NCBI GenBank assembly: GCA_036768485.1
Contig: JAVLUZ010000223.1
Location: 1,939,893 to 2,003,892 of the forward strand
Reading direction: 5' to 3'
Length of the DNA stretch: 64,000 nucleotides
Source of the DNA: Mermis nigrescens
Lineage: Eukaryota > Nematoda > Enoplea > Mermithida > Mermithidae
Both the position numbers and the translations under genes were made by a program. The notes beneath the pieces are model-generated. The model saw only the letters and a list, made by a program, of their open reading frames with translations. It was not told the origin of the DNA and searched no databases. Shown here one piece after another: positions 59,301 through 64,000 of the stretch; position 1 is the first letter of the stretch; the number at the start of each line of letters is the position of its first letter.

Positions 59301-60425
59301 ATTATTATCATTAATATTATTTATTATAATTATTTATTTATTATTATTATTATTATTTTAATCTTATTGTTATTAATATTATTTTAATATTATTATTAAT
59401 ATTATTTTATTATTATTATTATTTGATACTATTACAAGCAAATCATTAAAGATCATTTTATCAGCTTTCAGAAGAAACAGCTGCGACCTGAAACTGCAGC
59501 TTTTTGTTCATCGCTTTTTCCTCTCAATATCACTTTCGATCGTTGTACAGTGACACAAATTGTTCTGCATACGATGATTATTAAGCGTATACATAAATAT
59601 GTATATACAATTTAGTACAGGCGTACATATTCCAAGTTAATAAGCAATCTGTGCAAAAAACTTCCGCTTTATCTATAGTCAGTTTCACGAAACCTTGTGC
59701 ATGGATAACAATTCTTGAGCCGATGACAAAAGCAATTTGAACTGAAGCAGCAGTCATGATCAGACATGCACGTGGGGGTTGGGGGCCGAATGGAAAAATG
59801 GGATATTTTCTCGGAAAAATGAGGCAAAATGGAGGTAAAAAACGGATGAAAATTGAAAATTTTATTAAAAGTACTTAAGATTGGCCGGAAACTGTGTAAT
59901 AACGTAGTTTTAACGCTATTTTTACGTATACATATATCATTTTTTGAGGACATTTTGGCCCACAAAAGCCCAGTTCTTGACCCTCTTTCCAGATCGGTCG
60001 TGCTGTGCGTATATGGTCAGGATACTGCGCATAGATTTTGATAAGCATATATATAAAGCTTTATTATGGTAAATTGTATTTCAGTAAGCTGCCTAGAAAT
60101 CACTTTTGTAGCTGCTCGCTAGGTCGCTGAAAATTGATTTCCGTGCACAAGGTCTCGGGACGTAGACTATAGTGCTTTATATTTTGACGAGCATATAGTG
60201 TTCACTATTGGAAAACGTGAAAGCAGCAGCTCCATATACGAACTCCTTTTCATTACATTGCAATAGGTACGTGAGTATTCATTTCAGAAGGCACAAAATG
60301 AAGAAGACGAATATTCAAGTAACAAAATCGATTTTAGAAATTATTATAACTTCGCGCATCGCGTCAAGGAAAATGTTACGCAGCAGCCGTCCATTTTGGT
60401 TGGCGGTGTTTTGAAGGAGTATCAA
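35660..60425 (+). CDS. brm: Brahma/SMARCA2-4 type SWI/SNF ATPase, N-terminal 646 codons (3' part beyond window)
   Basis: Catalytic subunit of SWI/SNF (BAF) nucleosome remodellers, a nuclear ATPase. Twelve exons join in phase: 35660-35875, 43097-43262, 46602-46781, 47755-47899, 48376-48502, 49306-49479, 49852-49966, 51022-51183, 51488-51562, 54121-54382, 58959-59136, 60288-60425. Domains: Q/P-rich start (residues 1-127, Q run near 100), QLQ motif (about 130-165), HSA and flanking basic helices (about 235-455, e.g. [18 protein letters not shown]), BRK domain (about 503-545), then an acidic linker and the helix leading into the helicase core ([10 protein letters not shown]). The SNF2 helicase, SnAC and bromodomain must lie past 64000. 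The exons are free of stops and shifts although the introns are full of transposons, so the gene is evidently under selection. Human and fly proteins have a longer N-terminus. Introns 7 and 11 need GC donors. Confidence 0.95.
36107..36490. mobile_element. Foldback element with GCTATATAGCC arms, copy 2
   Basis: Same 40-bp unit ('gctatatagcctttttgg' plus 'ctcagaaa') in three or four copies on the left (36160-36290) and inverted on the right (36295-36430). Unlike copy 1, it has no MITE at its centre. The right flank 'gaaagtttgaccttgc' is shared with copy 1. Confidence 0.6.
37026..37195 (-). pseudogene. hAT transposase C-terminal relic, left arm
   Basis: The minus strand reads [12 protein letters not shown], an in-frame stop, then an acidic stretch [18 protein letters not shown] and the tail DDELSASSD before the stop. 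Nearly identical to the plus-strand copy at 39618-39782. Assignment to a hAT transposase rests on its position inside a hAT-type element, not on a recognised motif. Confidence 0.5.
37370..37512. repeat. MITE fragment and duplicated 24-bp junction
   Basis: Begins CAGGCTCGTATACAGGGGG like 881 and 7077. Ends with a GCTACATGGATCGGAAAGTA word also found at 36913 and (variant) 39545, partly repeated in tandem at 37482-37518. It marks rearranged junctions inside the hAT element. Confidence 0.4.
37695..39121. mobile_element. GGCCCG-ended element with degenerate TACGAGTTACGAG arms, 1.43 kb
   Basis: Left GGCCCGCTTTCACCACAAG, right CTTTGTGGTGAAACCGGGC. Each arm is about 200 bp of degenerate repeats of 'tacgagttacgag' in opposite orientation. 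The undisturbed site (cctgaaagcc, read in reverse near 56100) shows the host was cut at CCTG, duplicated on both sides (37691-37694 and 39122-39125). The centre holds an (AAT)n microsatellite and no clear transposase. The 119-residue frame at 38571-38930 is unrecognised. Confidence 0.8.
38120..38345. repeat. (AAT)n / (ATT)n microsatellite
   Basis: Long runs of AAT then ATT triplets with interruptions. Simple repeat inside the GGCCCG element. Confidence 0.9.
39618..39782 (+). pseudogene. hAT transposase C-terminal relic, right arm
   Basis: Open for 54 codons: [20 protein letters not shown], an acidic run, then [16 protein letters not shown] and a stop. It is in inverted arrangement with 37026-37195. 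Confidence 0.5.
41650..42330. mobile_element. Foldback element with GCTCGC-rich loop
   Basis: Arms 41730-41880 and 42150-42310 are inverted copies ('gcctgtaactcggccaataa', 'attctttcaaatatgaac'). A second inner hairpin pairs 'gggctaagcct..aaatggagc' at 41966-42005 with its inverse at 42030-42075, and the loop is a run of GCTC/CGCT heptamers at 42014-42038. A single-arm relative lies at 32200-32390. No target duplication found. Confidence 0.6.
43097..43262 (+). CDS. brm: brm exon 2
   Basis: 55 codons plus 1 base. Starts [11 protein letters not shown], then a Gln-rich stretch, ends PALAPQ. Acceptor TTTTAG|CAA, donor AAA|GTTAGT. Phase 0 in, 1 out. Confidence 0.8.
43263..46601 (+). other. brm intron 2, 3.3 kb
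   Basis: Holds the MITE 43696-44087. 45000-45560 is repeat-like, with hairpin GGCGCAGAGCGCC at 45444-45456 and a 'gacatatcttcctttc' block. 46030-46260 carries another hairpin remnant. Overlapping frames on both strands (44065-44410, 45006-45623, 46077-46274) have no domain and are not called. Confidence 0.6.
43696..44087. mobile_element. hAT-type MITE, CAGACATGCAC family, 392 bp
   Basis: Starts CAGACATGCACAGCATGGG and ends GATCATGTATG, with flanks tttgaatt and cttgtatt (6 of 8 match). Hairpin GGCGCGAAGCGCC at 43912-43924. Relatives at 50201, 59761 and, truncated, 9160. Confidence 0.7.
46602..46781 (+). CDS. brm: brm exon 3, QLQ motif
   Basis: 60 codons. Contains [20 protein letters not shown], the QLQ protein-interaction motif, then PVPPEI and a Pro run. 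Acceptor TTTTAG, donor CCAG|GTGAAA. Phase 1 in, 1 out. Confidence 0.92.
46782..47754 (+). other. brm intron 3
   Basis: GT-AG. 47325-47405 is a small palindromic MITE-like piece ('cgtattcaggggagcagg' against 'cctggacctgaggatacg'). The 133-residue minus-strand frame 47230-47631 runs through it and is not supported. Confidence 0.6.
47755..47899 (+). CDS. brm: brm exon 4
   Basis: 48 codons: [20 protein letters not shown] to ELLQEREN. The '[10 protein letters not shown]' piece is the conserved start of the pre-HSA region. Acceptor TTCTCAG, donor AACAG|GTATTG. Phase 1 in, 2 out. Confidence 0.9.
47900..48375 (+). other. brm intron 4
   Basis: GT-AG, 476 bp, AT-rich, no repeat element recognised. 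Confidence 0.8.
48376..48502 (+). CDS. brm: brm exon 5
   Basis: 42 codons: [17 protein letters not shown] to LRLLNYQKQ, conserved helical region before HSA. Acceptor TTTTTAG, donor CAG|GTCAGT. Phase 2 in, 0 out. Confidence 0.93.
48503..49305 (+). other. brm intron 5
   Basis: GT-AG, 803 bp, containing a small MITE at about 48678-48837 ('cactggcacgtatctctgg' against 'ccagctacgtccctg'). Confidence 0.7.
48678..48837. mobile_element. GACGTAGC-type MITE, about 160 bp
   Basis: Inverted ends CACTGGCACGTATCTCTGG and GGCCAGCTACGTCCCTG with CCC/GGG runs inside. Related by its end to the outer element at 60525-63742. The flanks do not give a clear duplication. Confidence 0.5.
49306..49479 (+). CDS. brm: brm exon 6, start of HSA
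   Basis: 58 codons: [19 protein letters not shown] to [28 protein letters not shown] is the strongly conserved stretch that leads into the HSA domain, which binds actin-related proteins. Acceptor TTTGTAG, donor CAG|GTTTCT. Phase 0. Confidence 0.95.
49480..49851 (+). other. brm intron 6
   Basis: GT-AG, 372 bp, no element recognised. The minus-strand frame 49536-49736 has no support. Confidence 0.7.
49852..49966 (+). CDS. brm: brm exon 7, HSA
   Basis: 38 codons plus 1 base: [18 protein letters not shown] to LTYHSNT. Acceptor ACTAG|GAG. The only donor that keeps frame with exon 8 is ACGG|GCAAGT, a GC donor with otherwise perfect consensus. Phase 0 in, 1 out. Confidence 0.9.
50201..50489. mobile_element. 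hAT-type MITE, CAGACATGCAC family, 289 bp
   Basis: Starts TAGACATGCACGTCATAAG, ends CAGATCATTGATG, with flanks gtgttgat (50193-50200) and gtgctgat (50490-50497), 7 of 8 identical. Internal deletion relative to 43696: the hairpin is missing. Confidence 0.75.
50759..50967. mobile_element. CATACGT-ended MITE, 209 bp
   Basis: Starts CATACGTATAAGGACTCG, ends GTTGCATGTATG, with G-run and C-run inside. Flanks gatccgag / aatatgag agree at only 5 positions, so the boundaries are less sure. Confidence 0.5.
51022..51183 (+). CDS. brm: brm exon 8, post-HSA
   Basis: 54 codons: [18 protein letters not shown], then [18 protein letters not shown] and [13 protein letters not shown]. The second stretch is one of the most conserved parts of Brahma proteins. 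Acceptor TTTAG, donor TTG|GTAAGG. Phase 1 in, 1 out. Confidence 0.95.
51184..51487 (+). other. brm intron 8
   Basis: GT-AG, 304 bp, nothing recognised. Confidence 0.85.
51488..51562 (+). CDS. brm: brm exon 9
   Basis: 25 codons: [20 protein letters not shown], a basic helix following the conserved LVxQHQ. Acceptor CTTCAG, donor AGAC|GTAAGC. Phase 1 in, 1 out. Confidence 0.88.
51563..54120 (+). other. brm intron 9, 2.6 kb
   Basis: Contains a mariner/pogo-like MITE (51764-52255). 52256-54000 has no recognised element apart from a GCGCTAAAGCGC hairpin remnant at 53879-53890. The acceptor is ambiguous: CAG at 54111-54113 would give a stop, AAAG at 54117-54120 keeps frame. Confidence 0.7.
51764..52255. 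mobile_element. Tc1/mariner- or pogo-like MITE, 492 bp
   Basis: Starts CAGTCGAACTCGGATATATG and ends CTTATAGCCGAGTTCGACTG, good inverted ends. TA precedes the left end and CA follows the right, consistent with a decayed TA duplication. The phrase 'gtcttatagccgag' recurs inside. Non-coding. Confidence 0.7.
54121..54382 (+). CDS. brm: brm exon 10, BRK domain
   Basis: 87 codons: [18 protein letters not shown], an Ala/Gly-rich insert ([10 protein letters not shown]), then the BRK domain [12 protein letters not shown] ... [13 protein letters not shown]. The Gly-rich insert is coded by GC-rich DNA unlike the neighbours. Phase 1 in, 2 out. Donor CCGGG|GTATAG. Confidence 0.92.
54440..54770. repeat. 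MITE copy, inverted, related to 43696
   Basis: In reverse orientation shows 'ggaattctcgattttcc', hairpin half GGGCTTCGCGCC (54568-54579), 'gactatatttcgctcaatttattcga' and 'tgagcccaaaaagggcactt'. Ends not resolved. Confidence 0.5.
55660..56284. mobile_element. GTGGCGGAT-family hAT-type MITE, intact, 625 bp
   Basis: Starts CAGTGGCGGATAGAGG and ends TAAATCCGCCCCTG, with a perfect 8-bp duplication gttcccgg on both sides (55652-55659, 56285-56292). Two hairpins, 55901-55912 and 56142-56154. It is the intact counterpart of the interrupted copy 37513-39548. Confidence 0.9.
56615..56802. mobile_element. Foldback mariner-like MITE, 188 bp
   Basis: Nearly a complete palindrome: the left 75 bases (CAGTGCCCGCCACC, then 'atgttgacgctcta') pair with the right 75. 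Flanked by TA on both sides (56613-56614, 56803-56804). Confidence 0.75.
56935..57105 (-). pseudogene. hAT transposase C-terminal relic
   Basis: The minus strand reads [19 protein letters not shown], then AAIDSDSDD and a stop. The short acidic DSDSDD ending is like that of the relic at 39618-39782. Assignment to transposase is by position within the element. Confidence 0.4.
57755..57840. repeat. 43-bp tandem duplication spanning a transposon end
   Basis: Two copies, each with GTGCAGCTCTA (end of the 55577-57764 element), the target CTATTTAC and about 24 bases of flank, differing at two positions. Confidence 0.9.
57865..58165. repeat. MITE with GGCGCTTCGCGCC hairpin
   Basis: G-rich block near 57885, C-rich block near 58125, hairpin at 57997-58009. 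Shares 'ggaccgccccttaaaaattcctg' (inverted) with the repeat at 1504. Palindromic ACATATGT words flank it, so the duplication is ambiguous. Confidence 0.5.
58166..58654. mobile_element. CAGGRTGRCCCAT-ended element, about 489 bp
   Basis: Starts CAGGATGACCCATGA, ends TTATGGGCCACCCTG, an inverted pair. Flanks are ATATG on both sides (one base inset on the right). Contains short tandem duplications ('ggctgatgtggaca', 'tacatgtgcagtaacg'). Non-coding; class unclear. Confidence 0.6.
58959..59136 (+). CDS. brm: brm exon 11, acidic linker
   Basis: 59 codons plus 1 base: [19 protein letters not shown] to [15 protein letters not shown] completes the BRK domain; HKAIIQ is the conserved helix before the ATPase. 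Acceptor ACCAG. The frame requires donor ATACAG|GCATGT, a GC donor. Phase 2 in, 0 out. Confidence 0.88.
59165..59430. repeat. (TTA)n microsatellite
   Basis: About 265 bp of TTA/ATT triplets with interruptions. Confidence 0.9.
59673..60172. mobile_element. CTATAGTC-ended element, 500 bp
   Basis: Starts CTATAGTCAGTTTCACGAAA and ends with an inverted counterpart GTAGACTATAG, flanked by cgctttat and tgctttat (7 of 8). Short relative of the large element 13914-30900. Interrupted by the MITE 59761-60015. Its right end lies 115 bp from exon 12. Confidence 0.75.
59761..60015. mobile_element. hAT-type MITE, CAGACATGCAC family, 255 bp, nested
   Basis: Starts CAGACATGCACGTGG, ends GTGCTGTGCGTATATG, flanked by gtcatgat and gtcaggat (7 of 8). 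Confidence 0.75.
60288..60425 (+). CDS. brm: brm exon 12, helix before SNF2 core
   Basis: 46 codons: [16 protein letters not shown], then [18 protein letters not shown] and [11 protein letters not shown]. The next residues in the family are the Q-motif and motif I of the ATPase, which are not in this window. Acceptor TTTCAG, donor CAA|GTAATA. Phase 0 both sides. Confidence 0.93.
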
Positions 60426-60797
60426 GTAATAATTATTTTTATGATTAAGCAATCACAATACTCGCCGCGGCGAATGAGTTTTCAGCAGTCTTCTTGATTT
60501 TCTGAGAATTGCATCTAGCAGCATCAGAGGCGTAGCTGTGGGGGCTTGGACCCAGTGATCGACCGGGTACCCGGGCCCGGACCGGATACGGCCGGTCATA
60601 GCAGGCTCGGGCCCGGGCCCGGCTGAAAACCACCGGGCCTCAACCGGGCCCCAAATAATTATCGTTAATATTTTAGACGTTTACTATTTCAGCTGTTGTC
60701 CGTACTTCTTATGAGTTTGCTAGCCTGTGATTCTATTTAAATCCATTTGCCTTACTTCTACCCACCTGCTCATTTTCATATACTTGTCAACTTCATA

Positions 60798-61373
60798 CAG
60801 GGTGTCACGAAATGATAGCCCCCTCCAGAAACCGACTTTCAAGAATCATGGAAAAAAATATACAAATACCATGTTGTAGAGTATTCAATTCTGCATCGGA
60901 TGCTTATTTTATCAAAACACAATGTGCACCGGTTAATTTTTTATTGATCAGAAACAAAAAATATCTCAGCATTTCGAATTTCACGACTACGTCGATTTAA
61001 AAATCCATATAGCCGTCTTCAGCTTAGTCGACCTGCCCTAAATGCATAGTCATTGAACATAACAGATTGTCAGACTATTACGCATCATATTCTAATTCAT
61101 TTAACACCATACGCCAATTTCTCGATGTTGTTTCTGCAGAATAGTGACCGATTTCTGACTCCATGTGCACGAGCTTTTCTAATCGATTCGTCACAACTTT
61201 ACTAAGATAGATCTTATTCAGAGCTACTTGTAAAAATTTCTTTTTTGCAATGTATAAATCACTTTTTACTACCCAAAGCAGAATTCAATGCTCTACAAGA
61301 TAGTGCTTACAGATTTTTTCTATCGTACCCTGAAATCAATTTTTGGAGGGGGCTATCATTTCGTGACACCCTG
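60798..61373. mobile_element. Mariner-like MITE, 576 bp
   Basis: Ends are perfect 30-bp inverted repeats beginning CAGGGTGTCACGAAATGATA, flanked by TA (60796-60797, 61374-61375). The identity of the ends suggests a recent insertion. Interior non-coding. Confidence 0.9.
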
Positions 61374-61571
61374 TATGTGCAGTGAGCGCGATCCGCCTGT
61401 ACGTCTCAGCCATTACTATGCTATGCTGATAAACGTTCTTTCGTTCCTTCGACATCTTTTATTATATATATCCTTTTTCATGAAATTTCTATTGCATTTT
61501 CTACGGCAGTAATTGCTAATAAAATATTATTATTATTATTATTATTATTATCTTCTATACAAGGCTTCAAT

Positions 61572-62896
61572 CAGAGACGTAGCCAGGATTTTGATTCGGG
61601 GGGGGGCATACTTGAAAAAATTTTTTAAGACTAATTTTGCATTGAATGTTAGTAACGTTATGTACCTATAATAAAACTGAGTTTTTCGACCTTTAGTAGT
61701 GTAGCCTAGCTAATTTATGGGTTTCTGACAATCAGAAATACAAAAATGTTAATCAGCGCGAAACGCTTGAAATTTTTGAAATTTTTACCATTTCATGTAA
61801 AATTTACGGTCTTTTAATTGACAAACAGTTCGGACATCATCAGAGACGCAAAGCACCAAGGAATTTAGTAATCTTTTACTGTCCTTAACATTTTGTAGCC
61901 TGTGAATACTAATATTCTGTGATATTTTGCCTGATTTAGGCTATTAAACGCAATGCTGAAGCTTTACAAAAAGAAAGAACAATAACCAGCAGCGCCATGC
62001 GCCGGAATATTTTGACGTTTTAGCTCTTTAAACACAATTTATACCGCTTAAATCATACAGAACAGACAAATTAATTTCAGCGAACCCTTTTTCCTTTTCG
62101 TCCTCCCAGAAATCTCGCTGCACATGTACAACGAGATTTTACGGCGGGGGAGCTGCGGTGGCGCGCTCAATCGCCCCTAGGAAATTTTGTAAAAAAATAC
62201 TCTAGGGTTAATTACTATCGCTCAAATTTTCGCAAAATCGGCCAAATCTCGGTTCAAAATTAAGCCCAAAACACTTAAAATTGATGAAGTCCTACATTGT
62301 ACAAGATTTCTGAGCTGAAATGCGCTTTTCGACCTCTGCTAAGTATAAAGCGCAGCAAAGGGTGCTGCCAATAAGATATAAAAAAGATGTATCAATGACA
62401 ATTTTGTTCTTATCGTTTTCAGGCCCATTTGTGGCCTTCTTATAAACAAGATATAATTCAGAAAACAGAAAATGCGCAAAAACATAAGAAAATTTGGCCA
62501 TTCCTTTCATTTAAAATAGGATTTTGTGTCCTGTCCTTGTAAAGAAAGACAAACAAAGCAATGAATAGACAAACTGGTACACAATCATTTTCGCACATTT
62601 ACTGTTATGCTCAACAAGTATGCGCAGTTTCATTCAACGAACAAATAGAGCAATAAATGACTAAAGTGATGTGGATTGATCGATTATTTTAGCTAATTTA
62701 AGCTTTTGAACTCATTGAATCTATATAACAATAAATATAATAAAGACTCGGCGCGAAGCGCCGGAAAATTTTTGACGTTTTTGCCTTTTTGAACTCAATT
62801 TTCTGGACACAATTATTACACTCGAAAAATCAACAAAATTTCTGAAAAATTTCGGGGCGGGGCATGTGCCTCCAATGACCCCTGGCTACGCCTATG
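61572..62896. mobile_element. GACGTAGCC-ended hAT-type element, 1.3 kb
   Basis: Starts CAGAGACGTAGCCAGG and ends CCTGGCTACGCCTATG, with a perfect 8-bp duplication GCTTCAAT (61564-61571, 62897-62904). Contains three hairpins (61756-61767, 61992-62003, 62750-62762), suggesting that it holds one or two further MITE copies. Non-coding. Confidence 0.87.
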
Positions 62897-64000
62897 GCTT
62901 CAATACGTGTCCTATCCTATACACTACACAATTTCAATTGACGTCAATATACGCTATAGTTTGACTTCTAAAATCCAAACAGCATATCTTCTATCCGATC
63001 ATATCATAGTCGCTGTTATGTCTGAATGCATAAATTTAATGCTCAATTTCCTTTAAATATCTACATGAAACCTTGTGCTTTTTCAAACCGTGTTTAGTTG
63101 CACGTGCATTTTAATAATGGAATTGCGCGCTATTGTATTAAAAACTTGGTTCTTGCTTGAATAATGCTACCAAAATCCTTGCTAACTACTTAATTTATTT
63201 TTAGAAAGATTGAAATATCAACAGAGCTTAGAATTCAAAAATCTTCTTGATACAGCAGTAAGCCTTGCGTTTGACAAATAACAAATGTAAAATCGGTCTA
63301 AATATGTATCTTATGCATAACATTATATTGGAAGCAAGGCATGTTGTTAGTATATAAGCCCGGGCCCGGGCCCGGTACCAAGCCCGGCAGCAAAGCCCGG
63401 GCCTGGTATTTTTTGAGCCCGGTCGATCACTGCTTGGATCCCCAATTGTGATATGAGTACTTTTTACAAGGGTCCCCTAAAGGAAAAAACTGAAAGCATA
63501 TCTGAAAAAAGACTACTAGAATAGATTTTAGCCTACCTATTGAGCTAATAAGTCCAAAATACAATATATTCGTTCAATATATAATTTAAAGTAAGTTGGT
63601 TTTTTTAATATTTTTCTTTTCTTTAATGTGTATATCTCGCTGAGAAGAGCTCAAAAACACCATTATTTATTGCAATCTAAAAGCGGTTACAACTTCAACA
63701 TTTTCGGTCCCCAAAAATTTTAGAAGGCCAGCTACGCTACTGAGCAGCATGCTCATCATATGGAAAAGAATTTCAAAAACAAATTAAACAGAAAATAAAA
63801 AACTTCTCCCGCATTTTCTGTACAGCGAGCGCAGCGAAGCCACTTTACGTTAAGCGGATTTGATGAGCTTTTTTCATCACGATAATTGTAGACGGAGAGG
63901 TTCAGCTCAAATATATAAAGAATCGTTTGCTCAATTTCTGGAAAATACAATGGCAAAATGATTTGAAACTAGATTTCTTTAAAATGATTGCCTGCAGTTT

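Larger units (their letters stand above)
59137..60287 (+). other. brm intron 11, apparent GC-AG type
   Basis: Begins GCATGT and ends ATTTCAG. Contains a (TTA)n microsatellite at about 59165-59430 and the nested MITEs 59673-60172. The open frame running out of exon 11 into the microsatellite is an artefact. Confidence 0.7.
60553..63432. mobile_element. hAT-type element with CCCGGG arrays, 2.9 kb
   Basis: Starts CAGTGATCGACCGGG and ends CCCGGTCGATCACTG, flanked by cttggacc and cttggatc (7 of 8). Subterminal arrays of GGGCCC/CCGGGC run to about 60650 on the left and from 63359 on the right. The TIR core CAGTGATCG is shared with 36606-40024, but the array is different. No transposase relic seen. 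Confidence 0.85.
60525..63742. mobile_element. GGCGTAGCTG-ended hAT-type MITE, outermost of nest
   Basis: Starts CAGAGGCGTAGCTG and ends CAGCTACGCTACTG, with a perfect 8-bp duplication AGCAGCAT (60517-60524, 63743-63750). Without the insertion at 60553-63432 it would be about 330 bp. Confidence 0.85.
60426..64000 (+). other. brm intron 12 (partial), nested transposons
   Basis: GT donor; no acceptor followed by SNF2 motif I seen before the window ends. 60525-63742 is the four-level nest. 63743-64000 holds nothing recognised beyond a GCGAGCGCAGCGAAGC word near 63825. Confidence 0.75.

Noticed and set aside
59050..59361. Plus-strand frame of 103 residues from brm exon 11 into the intron
   Set aside because: The second half is a (TTA)n microsatellite translated as Ile/Leu repeats; the true exon ends at 59136.
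60426..64000. Search for the next brm exon with SNF2 motif I (ATP-binding loop)
   Set aside because: No sequence encoding the motif was found on the plus strand, so the helicase core is taken to lie beyond the window.

Overview
This is a eukaryotic, almost certainly invertebrate animal, genomic window. It is AT-rich, its genes have long introns with GT/AG (and apparently two GC/AG) splice sites, and it is saturated with transposable elements. I cannot place the species. The only host gene I can support encodes a Brahma/SMARCA2-4 type chromatin-remodelling ATPase, and its sequence and the transposon complement (hAT, mariner-like, Ty3/gypsy, CR1-like LINE) fit an arthropod, nematode or other small invertebrate.

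Layout. 1-10.2 kb: non-coding DNA with many short inverted-repeat elements (MITEs) and a foldback element. 10.26-13.4 kb: a broken CR1-like LINE on the minus strand, abutting a 5'-truncated relative on the plus strand. 13.9-30.9 kb: one large nest. An element with CTATAGTC ends and long inverted arms holds a hAT-type MITE, which in turn holds a decayed 14.4-kb Ty3/gypsy retrotransposon in minus orientation (LTRs 15019-16075 and 28395-29398; gag, protease, RT, RNase H and integrase relics, plus about 5 kb of unassigned sequence after integrase). 30.9-35.5 kb: LINE fragments arranged tail to tail, one interrupted by a palindromic element with a 9-bp target duplication, which is itself interrupted by a MITE.

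35.66 kb to beyond the window end: the brm gene, plus strand. Twelve exons (35660-60425, 646 codons) join with consistent phases and encode a Q/P-rich N-terminus, the QLQ motif, the HSA region and the BRK domain, stopping just before the SNF2 helicase core, which must lie past 64000. The introns are loaded with transposons. At least ten insertions have good 8-bp target-site duplications (hAT-like), and two or three more have TA duplications (mariner-like). Several are nested two to four deep, giving a readable insertion order.

The points most worth a second look are: the two phase-forced GC-AG introns in brm; the hAT-type elements whose subterminal ends are built from short GC-rich arrays (CTCGGC, CCCGGG, TACCCGGG) on similar or identical TIR cores; a short hairpin (GGCGC-gaa-GCGCC) found about 20 times inside elements with different ends; and an occupied/empty site pair that defines a 1.43-kb element.
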